In this document: positions 6,175 to 8,902 of the stretch, in pieces
Numbering within the stretch: the first letter of the stretch is position 1
Layout of the letters: every line of letters begins with the position of its first letter
Source: Gemmatimonadaceae bacterium
GTDB lineage: Bacteria > Gemmatimonadota > Gemmatimonadetes > Gemmatimonadales > Gemmatimonadaceae
DNA: 8,902 nt
Assembly: GCA_025357975.1 (NCBI GenBank)
Contig: JANYKY010000418.1
Coordinates: 1-8,902 of the forward strand
Reading direction: 5' to 3'
Notes under the pieces: generated by a model
The model's input: the letters and a program-made list of their open reading frames with translations, nothing else
Told to the model about the DNA's origin: nothing
Databases searched by the model: none
Translations under genes and position numbers: made by a program

Positions 6175-7340
6175 TCGCTGCTCCCGTTGGTTCATCCTCT
6201 GCTACTATTGCGTCCCTCGGTGAGCTGATCAAGGCGCAAGCCTACGGACTCGGTTTCGATCTCGCTGGAATCACAACGCTCGGCCCTGTTGAATCAGCAC
6301 CATTCTTCGATGAATGGATCTCGAAGGGGTTTGCGGGTGAGATGCATTATCTCGCACGCGGGGCCGAGAAGCGACGCGACGGCCGGCTACCGTTTGCCGG
6401 TGCAATAAGCGCCGTTGTCGTGGGGCTCAACTACGGTGGAACCAGTCCGTCTGGACCTGTCGCGCGTTACGCGAGGGGGGATGACTATCACGAGGTGATG
6501 TGGCGAAAGCTCGACTCGCTGCACAATTGGATCGAGGAATCAGTCGGGCGCCCAATCGCTGGCAAGTCGTACGTCGATACTGGCCCGATCCTGGAGCGCG
6601 ACCTCGCGCGGCGCGCAGGACTCGGCTGGTTTGGGAAGAACACCAATTTGCTCAATCCGAAGATTGGATCGTTCTTTTTTATTGGGTCGTTGCTAGTCGA
6701 TCTCGATCTTGAGTCGGACGCGCCCTTCGAGGCGGACCGTTGTGGAACTTGCACGAGATGCCTCGATGCGTGTCCAACGGGCGCATTTGTTTCTGCACGG
6801 GTGCTGGATGCGACGCGCTGCATTTCGTATCTGACGATCGAATCGCAAGGCCCGATTCCTGAAGAGCTTCGGGAATCCGTCGGCGCGCTGATTTATGGCT
6901 GCGACATCTGCCAGGACGTGTGCCCATGGAACCAGCGATTCTCGGCACCTGCGTCGATTCCGGAATTTCGCACGCGCGACGCTCTCGGTTCGAATGACGC
7001 GGTGGCGATTTCGCGGGACATTCTCCGTATGGATGACATCGCTTTCCGTGTTGCTTTCAAGGGCTCCCCGATGAAACGCGCGAAGCTCCGCGGCCTGAAG
7101 CGGAATGCAGCGATTGTTCTCGGAAACACCGGCACGATCAAGGACGCCGCCGCGCTGGAAATGACGGCTCGCTGTTCGGACGAAATGGTGGCGGAGCATG
7201 CGGATTGGGCAGTAAGTCAAATTCGGCGCGATCGGGCTGGGCGGTTAGACACTGACCTTAAACGCAGTGTCGATTGCCGGGCAGTCCCTTCCATCGGGGA
7301 TGACGAAAACGCAGATCCCGCAGCTTCGTTCGGCCCATAG
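6153..7340 (+). CDS. queG: Epoxyqueuosine reductase
   Basis: 395 residues. QueG is a cobalamin- and iron-sulfur-dependent cytoplasmic enzyme that reduces epoxyqueuosine to queuosine at position 34 of tRNAs with GUN anticodons. The N-terminal domain has the family pattern GFDLAGIT, GEMHYLARG, VVVGLNY and RYARGDDYHEVMWRKL. SYVDTGPILERDLARRAGLG (139-158) carries the conserved Asp142. Two ferredoxin-like 4Fe-4S sites follow: Cys197, Cys200, Cys203 and Cys207 (CGTCTRCLDACP), then Cys223 (TRCISYLTIE) and Cys250, Cys253 and Cys257 (GCDICQDVCPWN). A C-terminal HEAT-like part holds GSPMKRAKLRGLKRNAAIVLGN. The last ~35 residues are a low-complexity tail beyond the usual end. ATG 6153 overlaps the preceding gene by 22 bp. 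GTG 6171 (codon 7) would give a GTGA stop-start overlap and a start closer to other family members. Confidence 0.95.
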   Translation: MGSKRPVIAAPVGSSSATIASLGELIKAQAYGLGFDLAGITTLGPVESAPFFDEWISKGFAGEMHYLARGAEKRRDGRLPFAGAISAVVVGLNYGGTSPSGPVARYARGDDYHEVMWRKLDSLHNWIEESVGRPIAGKSYVDTGPILERDLARRAGLGWFGKNTNLLNPKIGSFFFIGSLLVDLDLESDAPFEADRCGTCTRCLDACPTGAFVSARVLDATRCISYLTIESQGPIPEELRESVGALIYGCDICQDVCPWNQRFSAPASIPEFRTRDALGSNDAVAISRDILRMDDIAFRVAFKGSPMKRAKLRGLKRNAAIVLGNTGTIKDAAALEMTARCSDEMVAEHADWAVSQIRRDRAGRLDTDLKRSVDCRAVPSIGDDENADPAASFGP

Positions 7341-7361
7341 CCCGCCAACGACGCGTTTTTT
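7326..7361 (+). terminator. Probable intrinsic terminator overlapping the queG stop
   Basis: Arms at 7326-7334 (TCGTT, bulged C, GGC) and 7344-7351 (GCCAACGA) pair over 8 bp around a 9-nt loop that contains the TAG stop. A run of six T (7356-7361) follows after four bases (CGCG). The stem is modest, and the gap between stem and T-run is slightly long. The position, right at the end of queG and before a 146-bp gap, fits. Confidence 0.4.
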
Positions 7362-7486
7362 CTTCCAGCGTAAATTGGCTACACAAACCGCCTTATGTGT
7401 CTGCTGTTTGGCCGGGGGCGGCCGATAAGAGCCATATTCTGGTGTACGGCCGGCGATGATCGACACTCACACTGAGAGACTCTGAC

Positions 7487-7882
7487 ATGTCATCAATGCA
7501 TAGAACGTTAGACGGCGACGTTCTCGTCAGTCACCTGACGCAGGACGACCGGATGATCGACAAGGATCTTCTGGCGAAACATGGCCGTACTTCGCGAACG
7601 CTCGTTAAAGAGGGTCCGCTGCGGCTCACACTCATGGCCATCGGGCCTGGTGGAAATCTTCCGGCCCACAGCACGACCGGCCCGGTGACAATTCATGTGC
7701 TGGACGGCGAGTTGCTGTTCAAGGCGCTCGACCGGGAATATCCGCTCAAGACTGGCGATGTGCTCGTGTTTGCCGGGGGAGTGGAGCACTCAGCCACATC
7801 GGCAGGCGGAGGCAGCTTCCTCCTAACGGTGTTTCACGCGCCGTCCGCCGGCTCCCGAGTGCCTGTCGACGAAAAAACCTGA
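7487..7882 (+). CDS. Small single-domain cupin protein
   Basis: 131 residues. The cupin barrel (PF07883-like) is recognisable from the first motif, IGPGGNLPAHSTTGPVTIHV followed by LDGEL (residues 52-76), and the second, LKTGDVLVFAGGVEHSAT (87-104). Candidate metal ligands are His61, His70 (spacing differs from the classical HxH), Glu75 and His101. Stand-alone cupins of this kind range from metal-dependent isomerases and oxygenases to small sensors, so no reaction can be assigned. ATG start with GAGAG (7474-7478) 8 nt upstream. It follows the queG terminator by 125 bp, suggesting its own promoter, though I see no clear -35/-10 pair in 7362-7473. The next gene is 103 bp downstream. Confidence 0.8.
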   Translation: MSSMHRTLDGDVLVSHLTQDDRMIDKDLLAKHGRTSRTLVKEGPLRLTLMAIGPGGNLPAHSTTGPVTIHVLDGELLFKALDREYPLKTGDVLVFAGGVEHSATSAGGGSFLLTVFHAPSAGSRVPVDEKT

Positions 7883-7973
7883 GACCCGTGTCGATTTCAG
7901 GAGATCTCATTCGACGCCCATGTACAACCGACTGACTTCCGGCCGAGTATGGCCCGGTCCGAACCCGAACTTC

Positions 7974-7979
7974 CAGGAC
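7974..7979 (+). promoter_or_regulatory. Ribosome binding site deciding the YCII-protein start
   Basis: CAGGAC, with AGGA about 7-8 nt before ATG 7986, supports that start over the upstream in-frame ATG at 7920. The latter's only Shine-Dalgarno-like stretch (AGGAG at 7899-7903) is 16 nt away. The protein from 7986 begins MRFMVMVKA, the normal N-terminus of the family. Confidence 0.55.
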
Positions 7980-7985
7980 AAAGCA

Positions 7986-8411
7986 ATGCGATTCATGGTG
8001 ATGGTCAAGGCAACGAAGGATTCCGAAGCCGGCACTATGCCAAGCGAGCAACTTCTGACCGAGATGGGCAACTATAACGAGCAGCTGGTCAAGGCTGGCG
8101 TCCTCCTCGCAGGCGAGGGCTTGCATCCAAGCTCGAAAGGTGCACGCGTGAAGTTTTCCGGGACCCAGCGAACGGTGGTCGATGGCCCTTTCGCGGAAAC
8201 CAAGGAGCTCGTTGCCGGATTCTGGCTGTTCGAGGTAAAGTCAAAAGAGGAGGCCATCGAGTGGGTGAAGCGATGCCCGAACCCCATGCCAGGACCGTCC
8301 GAGATAGAGATCCGGCAGGTATTCGAGGCTGAGGATTTCGGTGCTGAGTTCACCCCTGAATTGAGAGAACAGGAGGAACGGCTTCGTAAGCAGGCAAGCG
8401 CTCAGAGGTGA
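7986..8411 (+). CDS. YCII-related / DGPF-domain protein
   Basis: 141 residues from ATG 7986 (163 if the in-frame ATG 7920 were used, which I disfavour). It is a dimeric ferredoxin-like alpha/beta fold of the YCII/DGPF family (PF03795). MRFMVMVKATKDSEAG forms strand 1. LTEMGNYNEQLVKAGVLLAG forms helix 1 and strand 2. RTVVDGPFAETKELVAGFWL (62-81) contains the family DGPF motif (66-69). SKEEAIEWVKRCP forms helix 2, and EIEIRQVFEAEDFG is the last strand. A charged C-terminal helix (124-141) is added. The family is often found near ECF sigma factors or as stand-alone proteins, and the biochemical role is mostly unproven. No ECF sigma gene is visible here. The stop is 14 bp from the isochorismate synthase start, so the two may be cotranscribed. 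Confidence 0.88.
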   Translation: MRFMVMVKATKDSEAGTMPSEQLLTEMGNYNEQLVKAGVLLAGEGLHPSSKGARVKFSGTQRTVVDGPFAETKELVAGFWLFEVKSKEEAIEWVKRCPNPMPGPSEIEIRQVFEAEDFGAEFTPELREQEERLRKQASAQR

Positions 8412-8425
8412 TATCATTGTAGTAG

Positions 8426-8902
8426 ATGCTTCCACACGCACTTGTTGCATCAGCTCGCGCTCGCGCAATTGCTGAGAATAGGCCGGTGCTCGTCAGTTTT
8501 TCTGAACGGGCGCCGGCTTTCGACCCGCTGAGAGTTCTCGAGACAGTCGCACGCGATTCCAGCTTCAATGGACTAGCCGGCGAGGTTGCTGCAGGGATGA
8601 TGTACTGGGATCGGCCTTCCGATGATCACACGCTGGCAGGAATCGGGGCGGTTGCAACGCTTACCGCCTCTGGTCCGGAAAGATTCGCGTCGATCGACCG
8701 GGCATGGCAGTCTCTTCTGAGTGGAACGCTGACAAACGAGGACAACGGCGTCGCTGCCGGGCCGCTGTTGATGGGCGGTTTTGCCTTTGGGGCGGAGGGG
8801 TCAGTCTCCAAAGCGTGGCGTGCTTTTCCTCCGGCATACATGATCGTGCCGCGGTTTCAGCTTTCAGCGACTGGCGGAAATTGCTCAACGACTGTCTCGC
8901 TG
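8426..8902 (+). CDS. menF: Isochorismate synthase, N-terminal part (runs off window)
   Basis: An open frame from ATG 8426 with no stop before the window end gives the first 159 residues. An in-frame TAG at 8423-8425 fixes this ATG as the most upstream start. The sequence matches the non-catalytic N-terminal half of MenF/EntC/DhbC isochorismate synthases: YWDRPSDDHTLAGIGAVATL, then GPERF, WQSLL, AAGPLLMGGFAFGAEG, and KAWRAFPPAYMIVPRFQL. Isochorismate synthase converts chorismate to isochorismate, the first step of menaquinone (or catechol siderophore) synthesis. The chorismate-binding catalytic domain lies beyond the right edge. Assignment to menaquinone (menF) and not a siderophore (entC) is inference from the housekeeping context. 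A GAGGTGA at the preceding stop is about 14 nt upstream, far for a ribosome binding site. Confidence 0.82.
   Translation, partial: MLPHALVASARARAIAENRPVLVSFSERAPAFDPLRVLETVARDSSFNGLAGEVAAGMMYWDRPSDDHTLAGIGAVATLTASGPERFASIDRAWQSLLSGTLTNEDNGVAAGPLLMGGFAFGAEGSVSKAWRAFPPAYMIVPRFQLSATGGNCSTTVSL

Noticed and set aside
6693..7220. 175-residue minus-strand ORF inside queG
   Set aside because: Antisense to the Fe-S cluster motifs of QueG and without any family-like pattern.
7920..7985. 22-residue N-terminal extension of the YCII protein
   Set aside because: Not family-like (many Pro and Asn), and the ATG at 7986 has a well-placed AGGA and the usual family N-terminus.
1..8902. CRISPR array, tRNA/rRNA gene, insertion sequence, toxin-antitoxin or defence cluster
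   Set aside because: No spaced direct repeats, no T-arm-like motifs, no transposase or integrase signatures, and the genes are recognisable housekeeping enzymes. The phosphodiesterase and metallophosphoesterase alone are not evidence of a defence system.
3118..8902. Functional link between the isochorismatase-like gene and the isochorismate synthase
   Set aside because: They are about 5 kb apart with several strand switches between, the former is broken, and its subfamily (TTDHCVST type) is not specifically an isochorismatase.

Overview
The window looks like ordinary, gene-dense chromosome from a GC-rich, free-living bacterium. Gemmatimonadota or a neighbouring phylum is my best guess. That guess rests on the style of the encoded proteins (the LOG-type leader, the DGPF/YCII protein, the QueG pair) and on the mix of housekeeping genes, and I could not test it by database search. 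I see no transposase, integrase, phage gene, CRISPR array, tRNA or rRNA.

Layout, left to right. A minus-strand gene (21-560) encodes a Lys/Arg-rich protein. It carries the short leader segment normally found in front of the LOG-family Rossmann fold, but the catalytic domain is absent. Divergent from it is an alkaline-phosphatase-superfamily phosphodiesterase/pyrophosphatase (586-1986). After a 232-bp gap comes a plus-strand cluster: ketopantoate reductase (2219-3121), a decayed isochorismatase-family hydrolase (3118-3551) whose start overlaps the panE-like stop, and a PLP-dependent cystathionine gamma-synthase/lyase-like enzyme (3577-4734). Convergent with it, only 8 bp away, is a minus-strand pair transcribed as metallophosphoesterase (5904-5419) then Sfp-type 4'-phosphopantetheinyl transferase (5456-4743). 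Across a 21-bp divergent gap lies a plus-strand pair: a small conserved-looking protein (5926-6174) overlapping epoxyqueuosine reductase queG (6153-7340), with a likely intrinsic terminator at the queG stop. Then follow a small cupin (7487-7882), a YCII/DGPF-domain protein (7986-8411) and the 5' part of an isochorismate synthase (menF-like, 8426 to the window edge).

Functionally the genes are mostly cofactor and tRNA-modification housekeeping. Ketopantoate reductase feeds pantothenate and CoA synthesis. The phosphopantetheinyl transferase uses CoA to activate carrier proteins. QueG performs the last step of queuosine synthesis. The menF-like gene opens menaquinone synthesis and probably starts an operon beyond the right edge.

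The items most worth a second look are the isochorismatase-like pseudogene (internal deletion, frame change and loss of the catalytic Cys), the near-symmetric AT box in the 21-bp divergent gap, and the LOG-leader protein without its enzyme domain. I did not find evidence for a new defence, mobile or regulatory system here.
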